64,000 nucleotides of DNA from Axinella damicornis (GCA_963931865.1 OZ007510.1:3748747-3812746), one strand, 5' to 3'. Shown: positions 11,901 to 60,100, counted from the first letter of the stretch. Program-made: numbers and translations. The notes: generated by a model from the letters alone, not told the origin.

Positions 11901-12309
11901 TTGTGGTGACAATTTACCTCATGGTCAAATGTGACCAGGCAGAGTTTGTCCTCGGCTCTGAGCTGTTGTACCATGAACTGGAGCGTCTCCTTCAGCAGAG
12001 GTAAGTTGTCCTTCATGCTACCACTGGGAGTATGTGCATGGAGTTCAGGAAGAAACAGGTACCACTAACATCTCAGAGCTCAACCAAACCCTCTCTCCCC
12101 TCTCTCCTCTACCTCCTGTCGATGGCAGCACAGATGGTGATGGGCGCCCTCCTCTCCTCGTTGGGCTGGGCCAATGCCTTGATCTTGGCCATGGCAGTCA
12201 CCTCGCATTGCGTGATGGGAATCTTCATGTACTCACTGAGGACCTCCACCACCAGCGAGGGGGACATGGTTTCTTCCTCACCCTCCTTCGGCTTTTCTCC
12301 CCCTCCCAT
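8905..12309 (-). CDS. VWA-domain protein, six exons
   Basis: Exons on the minus strand: 12309-12113, 12023-11918, 11449-11208, 11085-10896, 10222-10101 and 9601-8905. They total 1554 nt with matching phases, 517 residues. The von Willebrand A fold starts near residue 55 (APITICAAIDRSGSM). MIDAS residues are present: DRSGS at 64-68, with the DxSxS motif created across the first splice junction, T in ERGHTN near 132, and D in LLFTDG near 164. The rest of the domain follows (VFTFGYGSEHDADLL). The C-terminal half (helices around DEIELHKIRCEVADTLGQAN) is typical of soluble VWA proteins but I cannot name a family. No signal peptide or membrane segment is seen, so a cytoplasmic metal-dependent interaction protein is likely. 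The start at 12309 could instead be the internal Met at 12267. The gene is divergent from RALGAPA. Confidence 0.85.
10223..10245. repeat. Poly-G run (poly-C upstream of a VWA-gene acceptor)
   Basis: An interrupted G homopolymer on the plus strand. Read on the gene strand it is a C-rich tract directly before the acceptor of the exon starting at 10222, so it serves as that intron's pyrimidine tract. Confidence 0.8.
10557..10784. mobile_element. Near-perfect 110 bp-arm palindrome with 14 bp flanking direct repeats
   Basis: The arms 10557-10666 and 10675-10784 are almost exact reverse complements around AATACAAG. CTTGACTGTCATGT occurs at 10545-10558 and again at 10836-10849, as a target-site duplication would, so the insertion is about 280 bp and lies in a VWA-gene intron. 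Each arm carries CTGATGA, a GATCC/GGATC hairpin and GAAAC (plus-strand copy 10684-10710), a hammerhead-like core reminiscent of Penelope-type retroelement ends. The element class is an inference. Confidence 0.65.
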
Positions 12310-12849
12310 GACTCAGATTCGTGTGGTACTTGCAGTAGTCTATGTGCCACACAGTGATCTCCACAGTTCGGTTTCTATGTGGTAATCTAGGCTGGACAGG
12401 AGTCTTGTCAGAGTTCCACCTCCTTCTGCAAAGTTCTGAATCTTCCTTCTGGTAGCAAAATGTATCAGTCTAAGGTCTGAACGATGCTTTATATTTTGAT
12501 CACAGCACAGGAATGCTTGAGGAATGAGTCAGCTAATTATGTTTACAGCTAAAAATAGAGTTAATTTTGTTTACGTCAACGTCAATTTGGCATAATTATT
12601 CTAGTTAGTGCCCACCCGCTCTTCGGTGCACCGGTGATGAAAAAATGGCGCAAACCGAAAGCCGCTGAGCTCCCAGTGCAGTCTACATCGATCACCGCTC
12701 GTCCGACCGTCTGCCGACCAGTCACCGAGGCCAATATTGATACAGCGCCTTCCCCATTCTATACACTCCTCCGAAGGGTTCTTAATTTGGCATCAATCGA
12801 ATCGTGTATGTTTGGGTGAGACATGTCTACATGACCCCCACGTGTGGCC
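12310..12849. promoter_or_regulatory. Shared upstream region of divergent VWA gene and RALGAPA
   Basis: The start codons of the two head-to-head genes are about 540 bp apart, so both promoters and 5' UTRs must lie here unless there are noncoding first exons elsewhere. No TATA box or Initiator is convincingly placed. The open frame at 12634-12819 lacks recognisable content. Confidence 0.5.
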
Positions 12850-48809
<35,960 letters not shown>

Positions 48810-49717
48810 CCGTTTTTTTTTTAGAATATCACTGTACAAGCCTTTGTGGCAGCATCATTCATGTTATATCAGTATTCCACTTTTTGTGCTTGTTTGCAGG
48901 AGTGTAAACACCAGCGTTCATTCCAGACTGCAGTATGACTTATTCAGAAGCTATTGTGTACTACAATTCATCACTAAAATGACAATTTCTCCCTGACTAG
49001 TACTGCCCCCTCTTGCTGTACTGTAATACTTTAACAATATTCATTCTTAGGCAGTTAGTGTAGTTTTTATAGTCCACCCTCTCAAACTGCCTGCCACTTG
49101 AGATTGTGGCTTCTTGTTGGCAAACAGCAAACAACACTAGGGTATTGTGTTACCCCAGTAGCCATCAATATTCAATTGGCAGAGTGTAGAATTCTCACCA
49201 TTGCAGAAGTGCTATGTAATATGGCTCTGTGGGGCTTTCCATGGGCATATATGGTGAGAATGTGTGATCCACCTTCTGTTAATAATACGCTCGGGTTTGA
49301 AAGGGAAGCCCAGGTGCCCCTTGCCAAAATATATTTGAGAAGATTTCTTTGCTGAAAAGCAGTAATAGTTAGTGTTAATTATTATTGTGTGATGTGTCAA
49401 TAACACAATTCTTTATTTGTGAAAGGTCTCCATTTCTGTCATGTATAATAATATCTGACCTGCTGATGATGACATGTCTCACAGGATAGAAAACCAAGTA
49501 TACATAGTGCCTGCCTATGCACATAACCGTCTACAGTATAAACAGAAAAGAACGTATGCAGAACTCTGAAAATACAGCATGATACAAGTGATAAAAAAAT
49601 AACAGAAATCAGAAAGATATCAATAATTATATCTATCCTGTGAATTCCTGTCTGTATGATAATGTTGTGCCCGCACCACAGTCTGTGTACTGGAACTCAA
49701 ATCATATATGGTCCGTC
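48810..49717. other. 3' UTRs between convergent RALGAPA and FoxG
   Basis: No coding potential. For FoxG on the minus strand an AATAAA polyadenylation signal lies at 49417-49412, about 300 bases past the stop. No canonical signal was found for RALGAPA. Confidence 0.6.
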
Positions 49718-51073
49718 TCAAAGTGATGTAGCACAGTTCATGTTGGTGTGGCTTGAGTACATACTGACAGTGTCCGACGGTTCTGATAGTGTGTGTGTTG
49801 AGGAGGTGGTCGCCTGAGTTTGTGACATTGGGAAGGAAGTATTGCCAGCTGTCTGAGGAAATGAGGTGTTGCCTTGTGACTGAGAGAGAGGGAAACTAGT
49901 TGGAGGGAAGAAAGTTGCCGGATGTGGTGGAAGCACTGGGGTTGTCGGCATGAAGAAGAATTGTTGTGTCTGTGGAGAAAGGGGAGTGAGGCCGGGGAAG
50001 GTCATCCCACTGGATATGCTAGGGCTTGGCAGTCGATAGGGAATGGGGGAGTTCAACAGGGATGTAGGAGGCAATGGAGGGTTGGAGAGGTACTGTGCTG
50101 ACGTACTGGTGGTCCCTGGTTTGAGAAGACTGTCCATGGAGAATCCAAAAGACTGTGACTTGTTAATACCAAATGGGGAAGCAAGAGGAGGATAGCCAAA
50201 TGGGCCATTGAATAGCATGGAGCCCTGGTTTGGTGGCATGGGGGGAGCTCCTGTTACTGAGGGACCGGCTGCATGATCTCCAAGAGGTGCCTGCTGCATT
50301 AGAAGACTGTTGCTGTAAGGCCCAAGTACCCCTGATTCTAATGTATAGGGAGGCATTCCCGGTAGCGGGGGAGGTCTGGACATAGAAAGTACTGGTGGTA
50401 CTCTCATGCTGTGACTGTAGATGTCGTTTTGAGCTTGGTGTCTTCTTGAGATCGGTCTCCTCCTTAGCTTGCCCGTGGTTCCGCCAATGAACATGATGTC
50501 GTCACTAGACGGATCCAGGGTCCAGTAGTTTCCCTTCCCAGGATCGTCGTACGGACGAGGAACTTTCACAAAGCACTTGTTTAGTGATAAATTGTGTCTG
50601 ATGGAGTTCTGCCATCCCTGCTTGTTCTCGCGATAGTAAGGGAAGTTCTTCATAATGTAGTCATATATTCCGCTCAGTGTTAGCTTTCTTTCGGGACTCG
50701 ATCGTATCGCCATCACAATCAATGCGTTGTACGAGAACGGAGGCTTCTGGTGTTTCTGCTTCTTTTCGCTGGACTCGTCTTGCTTGTCGTCCCTGCCGTT
50801 TTCCGTAGATGCCGTCTCTCCGTTTCCTGTATACGATGCGAGAGTCTCCTCTAGTTTCGTAGTGCCTTTGCCGCTAATTTTCTCTCCGACCAAATCTTGT
50901 GCGCAGTCATCTACCGAGGCGGCATCCCAAGAGGCGTTGCTGGAGGGAGTACACGCTGACCCGAGCTCCACATCTGATCCGAAATTGTTCAACGACGCGG
51001 TCTGATTGGTGTAGTTCATTTTCGGGTCGGGCTCCAAGGATGAACAACGCGAGTTCACGCTGGAGATGACCAT
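49718..51073 (-). CDS. FOXG: Forkhead transcription factor, FoxG class, single exon
   Basis: 451 residues without introns. The forkhead (winged-helix) DNA-binding domain covers about 110-206, from [15 protein letters not shown] through the recognition helix [20 protein letters not shown] to [17 protein letters not shown] and [12 protein letters not shown]. The last block, a class-specific extension of FoxG/BF-1 proteins, supports the assignment. An eh1-like FSMDSLL lies at 311-317 in the Pro-rich C-terminal region, at the place where FoxG1 carries a similar motif, and suggests Groucho/TLE co-repression. In bilaterians FoxG acts in anterior neural and sensory development; that role is not implied here. 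The N-terminus is acidic and Ser-rich. Met19 is an alternative start. Confidence 0.93.
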   Translation of the reverse strand: MVISSVNSRCSSLEPDPKMNYTNQTASLNNFGSDVELGSACTPSSNASWDAASVDDCAQDLVGEKISGKGTTKLEETLASYTGNGETASTENGRDDKQDESSEKKQKHQKPPFSYNALIVMAIRSSPERKLTLSGIYDYIMKNFPYYRENKQGWQNSIRHNLSLNKCFVKVPRPYDDPGKGNYWTLDPSSDDIMFIGGTTGKLRRRPISRRHQAQNDIYSHSMRVPPVLSMSRPPPLPGMPPYTLESGVLGPYSNSLLMQQAPLGDHAAGPSVTGAPPMPPNQGSMLFNGPFGYPPLASPFGINKSQSFGFSMDSLLKPGTTSTSAQYLSNPPLPPTSLLNSPIPYRLPSPSISSGMTFPGLTPLSPQTQQFFFMPTTPVLPPHPATFFPPTSFPLSQSQGNTSFPQTAGNTSFPMSQTQATTSSTHTLSEPSDTVSMYSSHTNMNCATSL

Positions 51074-53571
51074 AGAGAACTATTGTTTGCTAAGTCAGTG
51101 CACTGGAAGAAAAAAAACAAACTATCTCTAAAATGCTTACAAACAGTGAAACACCGTGAAAGCTCTAACTTTACAACTGTTCGTGTGGAATACCAACCAC
51201 GGTGAGTTTTATAATACCTGCACAGGAACCGGAAGAACGTATTCATGGCTTCCAATTAAATTCTGAAGTTTGGCAACCGCAAGTATTAATTTGTAGTTGG
51301 AGCACTTACAAACCACTTGCAAACACTTGAGAGCTACACCTCAGTATTGTGTGGACTGTTTGTGCCACCCTTTCGAGTGAATAAACAGAAGCACATTCCC
51401 CACCATGCGGCACTGATAGTGATATTAAACATGCAGTCATCACCAACTGAAGTGCATGCCTCATAGCTTTAATGAAGTGTGCATGTGAGATAGCCTCGTT
51501 CCTGGGCGTGGGACTGGGAACGAGGCTACATGTGAGATGTATTTTTATACAGGACACTCATTATGTCCCACTCCAATCATAGTTTATGCTTGACCTCCCT
51601 ATAAAGGACAATTTCCAAGGTCCAAATTGTAGGTAGATAATTTATTTTTAAGTCTCGTCCCAAAGACAGCAGGCCAACATAGTGTCCCTTATACATACAT
51701 GTACAGGTTAGCTGTAGCGCAACCAAATAGAGATTAAGGAAAATGAGTTGAAAATTTGGGCAATTTCCAAGGTCCAAATGGTAGGTAGATAATTTATTTT
51801 TAAGTCTCGTCCCAAAGACAGCAGGCCAACATTGTGTCCCTTATACATGTACAGGTTAGCTGTAGCGCAACCAAATAGAGATTAAGGAAAATGAGTTGAA
51901 AATTTGGGCAATTTCCAAGGTCCAAATGGTAGGTAGATAATTTATTTTTAAGTCTCGTCCAAAAGACAGCAGGCCAACATTGTGTCCCCTATACATGAAC
52001 AGGTTAGCTGTAGCGCAACCAAATAGAGATTTTCTGTTAAGGAAAATGAGTTGAAAATTTGGGCAAAGTGAGAGAGTCGTGGGATTGTTGGCAAACTACC
52101 TAGCCCATGCTATCCCTGTGTGATCTTGAGGTTCCTCTGCTATTGTTTAGACATGGAGGATGCGTGTGAAAATCGCCCCAGTTTCCTGGTCACCAGGCAC
52201 ATGGTATAGCAGTGGTTTTGTAATGCCTTCCCACACATTACATGCCCCTATGAGTGCCATATGTGGGTGGCCATGCTCTCGCAAATATGGCAATGTCACT
52301 CTATCTCTTGCAGTGAGTGCGACCTCAAACTGTGGGTTTGCTAGCTTGTGCTGCCAAAAGTAGAGGATGCTGTAATAGTTACAAAGGAGTACAATTATCC
52401 AGCTGAAGCCAAGTTGGGGAAGGGAGGATAAGCTTCCACAAAGGGAGATGGCATTAACACATGCAAGTTGCTAACTACTGCTAATGAACTTAAGGATTCA
52501 TAAGTTGAATATTTGGAGCATCATGCACTTTGCACCAAGTACTGCTAATAACTGCTAAGTTCCCACACTTGGGTGAAATTCCAGCCTGCTAATCCCATTA
52601 CCATCAACATACCAATCCACAGTACAGTCACCATGTGGGTTTACACATGTACCAAGAGTGGATGATCAACTACCCATGCATCCTAACTGAAACAGTCTAT
52701 GGGCCCATTCAACCTCCCTTTATACAATTAAGGATACAAAGAACTCCACAGCACTATGAATGTGTTACCAAATGAAATTACTCTTGTGGTGGAGTCAGAT
52801 ACAATAACACAGAAAACCCGTTAACAGTGAGAAAATTAGCAGAAAGCAAAATATGGACAAAGAACTTCCTTCGTTAAGGCACCAACAAACAGAAGCCAAT
52901 GCACTACACACGCAAGCAGTGCTGAATTAATGAAGTCCCAGCCAGTCAGTCTAACCGACTTCTCTTGGGCGAGGGCGCTCCACTAGACTGAAAATTACTC
53001 TCTCCAGCAACACCTAGAAGAGTAATTCACAAGATCACATGAGGTCACCAGCGCCTCTAAATGGCACCCAATAGTGACAGACACTGAAGCACGTCAGAAA
53101 CAGGCCAGATCACTAGCATTGTTGGCAGCAGGTTCAGTTTGTGTGTCTAGTTACCATAGCAGTATAGGAGCTGTGTAGAGGTTTAAGAGGAGCATAAGCA
53201 CACCATTAGCTAATACGTAATTGTCACAAGATTAACGATGTACAAATTGGCAATTTGCAAATTTAGGACAAACGTTATCAAACGCGTTTCGTTTTCACCA
53301 CCGATATTTCAGAGCTGTTAAGCTGTGACTTTTCACGCAAACACCATAATGTTAACTATATTGGAAACAAAGGTAATGTGTGGCCAGAGGCAAACATGTT
53401 TACTGTATGTTTATCAACACAAATTTTCCCTCTGCTGCAAACACAGTAACACTGTCAGACCAAAGGTTTCACAACAGATAGCCAACGAAGGCAGAATCAC
53501 ATGAGTATCAAAACATTTATGGGTATAATCAACACTGTGGAGCTAATTGAGTAGAACTGAAAATATTAACA
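51074..53571. other. Interval between FoxG 5' end and TRMT5 3' end
   Basis: Must contain the FoxG promoter near 51074-51300. Includes a short palindrome of the GCCTCGTTCCCAGG family at 51492-51531 and a 3-copy tandem array at 51609-52065. Nothing else is recognised in 52066-53571. Confidence 0.6.
51609..52065 (+). repeat. Three tandem copies of a 150 bp unit
   Basis: Units start at 51609, 51761 and 51909 (CAATTTCCAAGGTCCAAAT) and run through TTTTTAAGTCTCGTCC and GTTAGCTGTAGCGCAACCAA to AAAATGAGTTGAAAATTTGG. They are over 90% alike by eye, with small indels. No function evident. Confidence 0.92.
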
Positions 53572-56162
53572 TTAATTCCTACCTTGTAGGGTGGTAGATG
53601 GATGGACTTCCTCTTTGGTTGCGTATGCAATTTCTGCAGGAAGCATAAAGCTGACCCTCATCATCAGCTTGCTGCGTGCCACATCTCTCACTTTGGAAAC
53701 AGCGTAGGTGTCTTTCCTCAGGCGCACGTTAAGTTTTCCTTCCACCATTCCCACGGCATCTTCCTCAGGAAATTGGGACTTTGAAAAGCAGTAGCAATGA
53801 ACGCTGGGTAGCTGTACAGTACTACGCAGGCCATGGGGGATGGCAGTAAACAGTCCTTCAAACGAGTCTAGAAATTCGATCGCTGAGCCAGGAAGATTCA
53901 TAATCACATGGGAGTACACTCTCTCCCCACTTGATAGGCCCTTCGTGAGGGCATTGGTCACCAGTTCACGGGTGACCACTTTGACAAACTCCCTCCCGTC
54001 CATATTGTAAGCCTTCAGCCTATCAGAAACATGATTCACTTTGGCATTTTCACAAAGAGCTGAGTAAGAAGACGGATTTAAATCATTAGCATACAAAATG
54101 CAACCCTTCTTGCAGGCTGGGATTGCAAATGGTCCAACCCCAGCAAAGACGTCTAAAATGGTGTCATTTTTCTTGAGCATTTTCACAACTCTTTCATGTT
54201 CAGTGTGAAGTCTAGAGTTCCAGTAAACTTTTGAGAAGTCAAACGTGAATGTACAACTGTTCTCCTTCACTGTGGCCACCATGTCATCTTCTCCAGCCAA
54301 GAGCTCCATTTTGAAAAACCGGAAAGTGTCATTGATTGTATCGGCTTTGTTTACTACAGTCCGAACGATGCTCTGCTTATCCAGCAACACTTGACCTAAA
54401 CAAGAATTAGTCGACAGTAAATACAAACTAGACATCTAAAAATATCTTCTTTCTTATTACCAATAACTTCTTTGTATGGCAGCTGCTCATCCCTGAGGTT
54501 GACATGCGCAATGTGCCCCACAGCTTCAAAAGCAGTTGGGACCTCCTTGATTTCTGGAGGTAGGACGGCACGTAGGATAGCATGCATGGTGTAGTGCTGG
54601 TACTCCAGTGTAACGCTGTGGCTGGTCATTTCGCCCCCATTGTCCTCTATCCATCTCAGATCCTCCTCACTGAGGGGTTTCTGACAAAGTTCCTCAGGGG
54701 TGAGAAGAAGAACCTTGGCTTCCTATAGGAGGAAGGAGTTATACAGTACTTTGAATGATAGAGTTCAGTAGTCTAAGTTTTGTGATTTTACTTAACCATA
54801 AAAGTACTAGGAATACGCATGCGCAGTGTCTTTGCCTCACGCGCGTGCTTGCCAATTACCAAGAGCGCATAATATAAGTAGGTTGCGTTCCCTGGGGGGT
54901 CCGGGTGTGACCTACTTATATGCGCTCTTGCATTCCATATAAATAGGCATGGTTTCATGGGCCAGTGCAGTATAGTAAGGTGTGAAGTTGAGTTGCGATT
55001 GCAAGTGACTGAGAAGATGGAAGCAACCATAAAAGTATTACTAACTGATATCTAAAGTGCTTTGAAAAGGTGTGCATTCATAATTGCTGTGATCACCGTA
55101 TATGGTGTCACCTTTCAGATGATGCAGCTTGCTACCCAACCACAGCTCTATAGGACAGGCATTTGAAGCCCTAATTTGTGGGCAAGGTTACGCAATCGGA
55201 GAGGAAACTACTTCCATGCAGAGGAAGTTGAGCAATGGCACAGCACGTACTCAACCTACCACATATAGACAACCAATGCAAGATCTGATGAGGAGGCACT
55301 CCTGGGCATGCAAACCATGAAAGAGGTTGGTAGCTGACAGGAAATATCAAAAGGATGCATATCCCACTTTTGTTCAATAGAGGTTTCCATAATAATATCA
55401 CTACATAGATCTGTACGAATGTGTATGACCTCTAGATCAGTATACTTGCACTAAACATGACCTCTGGTTATATTTGTATACTATCACAATCTTGCATAGC
55501 CTCGAACCCGGATGTGTCAGAGGGTTCGAGGCTAAATCTCTATTAGTAGTATTTCTATACTAATTGAGAAGGAGGGGCTCTGCTTACAGCAGATTGTGGT
55601 GAATTATGTGGTCGAGCTCCACCTTGACCACATCAAGATGACAGCGCTTTGGAGCACTGTAGTTACAATCAAGAGCGCATGATGACATCATTGTGTGCTC
55701 TTGTTACAAAGTGGCAACAGCATACAGGGCTGGTAAAGTGTCTGGTCAGTATATATGATGTTACTCAAACGTGCACAATAATTTGCAGGTTTAATTTTAA
55801 CCCTCTCTTGGTTTCGTTTTGCTCTTTCTTCTTGTTTTGTCTTCTGCACATTTGATGCCTTCTCAGCCTCGTTCCCTGTCATCAAGTATGAGTCCGACCT
55901 GTTTCATACATTATATCGCATATCATGGGCCAGATTTTACGGTATTGTTGTGACGTCTGGACCTGTAATGTTTCGTACATTACAATACATGTGCCAGATT
56001 TACAGTGTGGACAGACCAGCTCTACAACTAGGGCATATTTGTGGAATACTTAAAAAGAACCACCTTGACTTGTATCAGGTACAGAAACAATTATGTTGAT
56101 TGTTTGTATTGGCTATGTGTCTGTAAACACCTTAGTGCCCTGCTTGAAGCAATATTTTATGC

Positions 56163-56199
<37 letters not shown>

Positions 56200-57055
56200 C
56201 GAGGCATTGCTTTACCCCTGCTGCACATGCGCACGTGGATGTGGAGTTCACTCATGCTCACCCAAATCATAGAGAAGCCAGGTACTTTTGCCTTCAAGAT
56301 GGTGGATATTTCTGCTAGTGTTTGTGTACATGCAGGGGGTATTCTCATAAACTATGACATTGTCAATAATTATATTAATTTTTAATCAGATCTCAAAAAT
56401 TCATTTTCAAGCAGTGGGCTACTACGTGCGTTATGTAATCCCTGACAAGAACATGTACATTCATCCGCTTGTGGCTACCGCTTGTGGCTACCGGTACCTT
56501 AGAAAATAACTATTACATTAAATTATAATTGTCTTCTTCCTCATATAATGGTGTTTTGCTAATCAGCGGATCAGGTTATGGAAGTACTATACATGTAACA
56601 CCATTATAATGTTCGCACATTGAGACAGCAAGTATGTGTGTGGTAGGATATTAATGCAGGTGCGGAGGGGGTGTGGGGGGTGGCAGACTGACTGGAGGTT
56701 GCAGTTTCCTTCAAGTGCCAGCATTCTATTAGAGGCTGTCAGGGAAGCAAACAGGAAGTGCCAAAACCCAATACAAAGGACAAACTAATTTTAAGCCATC
56801 CCACCCCCCACTCACTCTTCCGCCTTCTACTGTCTTCGCATCCACCAACTTCTTGATCCCCGGATATTTGAGGGTGACAGGCCTGAACCTCTGCAGGAAC
56901 TCGGAGCAGAGTGAGGGCTGAAGCCGGACAGCTGGCAGCGCCACTTCCCGCCTGAAGGCCGCCCGCTCCAAAGCCTTCATGCCGCGCACAGAGGGAGGAG
57001 GAGCAAAAAAGGAGTCTAGGGACGCCATGGCGCAGAAAGGTCTTTTCCACATCAT
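53572..57055 (-). CDS. TRMT5: tRNA (guanine(37)-N1)-methyltransferase, three exons
   Basis: Transfers methyl from S-adenosylmethionine to N1 of G37 next to the anticodon, preventing frameshifting; animal enzymes work in cytosol/nucleus and mitochondria. Exons 57055-56816, 54722-54461 and 54395-53572 join in phase to 441 residues (432 if the second Met, at 57028, is used). Exon 1 encodes FFAPPPSVRGMKALERAAF and KYPGIKKLV, matching the family N-terminus, and lies 2.1 kb from exon 2, so it is easily missed. Exon 2 carries HIAHVNLRDEQLPYKEVIG. Exon 3 has the Rossmann SAM site LDVFAGVGPFAIP (about 248-260), the ANDLNP acidic strand, and VIMNLPGSAIEF, the catalytic-loop NLP motif. The N-terminus is shorter than in human (509 residues), and no strong mitochondrial presequence is evident. 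Confidence 0.93.
54723..56815 (-). other. TRMT5 intron 1, repeat-bearing
   Basis: A 2.1 kb intron with donor GTGAGT and acceptor CCTATAG. It holds hairpin repeats at 54858-54929 and 55671-55704 (CAAGAGCGCAT family), a palindrome at 55498-55535 (TAGCCTCGAACCCGG type) and a (CAGA)n array at 56161-56199. No gene seen. Confidence 0.75.
56161..56199 (+). repeat. (CAGA)n microsatellite
   Basis: About ten tandem CAGA units within TRMT5 intron 1. Confidence 0.95.
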
Positions 57056-57127
57056 AGAATGGTATCCCAGTTAAAGCTCACTTCCGGACTAAAGGGGCGA
57101 GCTTGGAGCTGGGAGGTGAAAGTTGTG
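57029..57127. promoter_or_regulatory. Compact bidirectional promoter between TRMT5 and GDPGP1
   Basis: The two start codons point away from each other and are 72 bp (57055 and 57128) or 99 bp (57028) apart. Another in-frame ATG for GDPGP1 at 57059 would make the genes almost touch. Core promoter elements must be shared or overlap the 5' coding sequence. No TATA box is visible. Confidence 0.6.
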
Positions 57128-60100
57128 ATGGGGGAGGAAAGCTGTGGCACTACAGTGTTCGAATATATGGCAGAGGCTGTACCAGTCTTCAGGGAGGTTG
57201 GAGAGACGAAGGCCCATTATTCCAAGGTCAATATGTGTGATCGCGAGATAGATATGATGTATCGGCTGCTTGCGCGTGTATACCTTGCGCGCGCGCATGT
57301 GCATACTGCAAAGTGGCCACGTGGTTGGAACTTGCAGATGGGTGGGGCTGCTATGCTACTAGTTGACACAATGGTGTGCCCTATACCGCCCACAGTTGGA
57401 CCAGATCCTGTGGTCCCAATGGGAGATGGCCATGAGAAATGGTGTCCTACGTTACAACCTTGATGGAGTCACCGTGCGAACCATCCCTGGGAAGTATGGA
57501 TTCATTGCGCAGGTGGGCTCTAAACTCAACTATAGACTGCAATCTGAATGATCCTTGCATTATTTCTCCAGAGAAATCCGAAGCGTTTCAGTCACCGACG
57601 GATGCCTGCTAACATGCAGAGCCTCACTCAGCCTTTCGATCCCAAACTTTTCAACTTCAACAAAGTCAACCCAGATGAGGCAAGTGTATTCATATGTTCC
57701 ATTAGCTTTCGTTAAGTCAACGGATGTCTCTATCTGCCAGCCAGATTCTATTTCAGGTGCAGAGATCGTCAAGATCAAGATCTGGACACATTATAGAGGT
57801 ATAGGTAATTATTGTCCTTGATCCATGCTGGCGTTGGTTCCATGCTGGCGTTGGTTCCATGCTGGCCTTGGCTCCATGCTGGCCTTGGCTCCATGCTGGC
57901 CTTGGCTCCATGCTGGCCTTGGCTCCATGCTGGCCTTGGCTCCATGCTGGCCTTGGCTCCATGCTGGCCTTGGCTCCATGCTGGCCTTGGTTCCATGCTG
58001 GCCTTGGCTCCATGCTGGCCTTGGCTCCATGATGGCCTTGGCTCCATGCTGGCCTTGGCTCCATGATGGCCTTGGCTCCATGCTGGCCTTGGCTCCATGC
58101 TGGCCTTGGTTCCATGCTGGCCTTGGCTCCATGATGGCCTTGGCTCCATGCTGGCCTTGGCTCCATGCTGGCCTTGGCTCCATGCTGGCCTTGGTTCCAT
58201 GCTGGCCTTGGTTCCATGCTGGCCTTGGCTCCATGATGGCCTTGGCTCCATGCTGGCCTTGGCTCCATGATGGCCTTGGCTCCATGCTGGCCTTGGTTCC
58301 ATGCTGGCCTTGGCTCCATGCTGGCCTTGGCTCCATGATGGCCTTGGCTCCATGCTGGCCTTGGTTCCATGCTGGCCTTGGCTCCATGATGGCCTTGTCT
58401 CCATGCTGGCCTTGGTTCCATGCTGGCCTAGGTTCCATGATGGCTAACTATTGCTGCTTGCCATGCAAAAGCAGATAACATCTGCATGGTGAGCTGGGCC
58501 TCATGTTTGTGAACCACTCAAAATCTGTAATGGACTTAGTTTGTTGTGCTCTGATTCTATTGCATGAATGCTTATACTGTCATTGGAAACCACTAGTCCC
58601 CACATCAGCCTCACACCCCTTTCTTTGTGCACAGGACAAGAGGCATCACATGATTGCGAACGTTAGCCCCATTGATTTTGGACATGCCCTGTTTGTCCCT
58701 GAACCAGAGAGCTGCCTGCCTCAGGTGAGCAACCTCTACATTGTCAGATGTGTGCTAAAAGAACTGTCCATCCTGTTGCTGTTACTATGTGGTCAGGTAT
58801 TCACGGAGGATTCCATCCGGGTGTGTCTGGAGCTAGCTGCGCTGAGTGGCCATAGGTATGCAACGATATCATTCTATACCTCAGTGTGGCACTACCATGT
58901 GACCACAGTTGAGAAACCTGATAGGTTGAATGTCATACTGGAAAGTAAACCTCAGTGTGGTCAGTCCTGGTGTGGTACAAATTAACTTTTTTGTTTTCTA
59001 GCGGTTTCTGCATGGTGTCCAACAGTCTGCTGGCCTATGCATCAGTGAACCATCTCCACTACCACTTTCTGTACCTCAACCATCCAACACTAGCCAGCAG
59101 AGTGGTGAGTAAACTAGCCTCGTTCCCAGGCCATGTGGCCTGGGAACAAAGATACGAGTAAACCAGTCTCTTCTACCTATGCAACCGTCATCTTTGTTCC
59201 CAGGCCTTCCCACCTCCAGACTTTGATGGTCATACACTGCTGCTTTTACCCTTTTGTATGGTGCTTAGAAAGTTAATCAAAGCATAGCACTCACCGTACA
59301 GCTGGTTTCTTTCATGGGAGAAATCTTTCACAAAATAAATTTTAGTGGAGCTCACTGATTTGTGGTTACCCAGTTTACACACCCACTAACGCAGCATTGG
59401 AATGTGACTCAGGTACCTATGAAACCACTAAATGATATCTCAGTCACACATCTGATTAGTTAACTATAACCAAGGTACACCAACTGGAACTCCAAGGTAC
59501 TGAGAACAAGTGGACGAACTCAACAGTTAGTAGCTTGGCAAACCCTTACATGCATGGCACTACCAGAGATAGGTATATGAAAGATTGATGGAATAACGCC
59601 AGACCTTCAGTTGTGTACCTTGTGTTCATGCATCCAGGGAGGCAGGGCTTTGGCTGGGGGGTGCTATGAGCTGACCGGACACCCCAGCCGTGGGGTTGGA
59701 TTTCAACTGGACTCAACTCCAGCAGAGTGTGCAAGGTGTGGTCACCGAACCAATAATAGTATTTGGTACTATACTTGAACCAATATTAGTATTTGGTATG
59801 AATAGCGACTACCATTTCTTTGTCTCCGATGTTTTCTCCCTGCCCCTATTGCCAAATGAACTAGATTAAGAACAGTTGCTCATAATTTGGCCCCTTCCGA
59901 TTTGGAGATAGGGTGGGACGGGGGAGATGGGTGAGCGCACCCAAAGGGTGCAAATAGCATGGCCATGCCTGGGATTGGCTGTAAGAAAGGCTTTGATCGG
60001 CACTGGGAGGGCCATTTCTGTCCTTTGACTTAGGACCTCTATTTCCAGCACTAAAAGGTCCATTTTTCAACCACGCCAGGTTAGGAGACTTGATTGTTAA

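Noticed and set aside
57753..58478. Five overlapping 200-codon frames encoding MEPRPAW/LALAPCW repeats
   Set aside because: All come from a stop-free 17 bp minisatellite in a GDPGP1 intron, open on both strands, with no domain or splice support.
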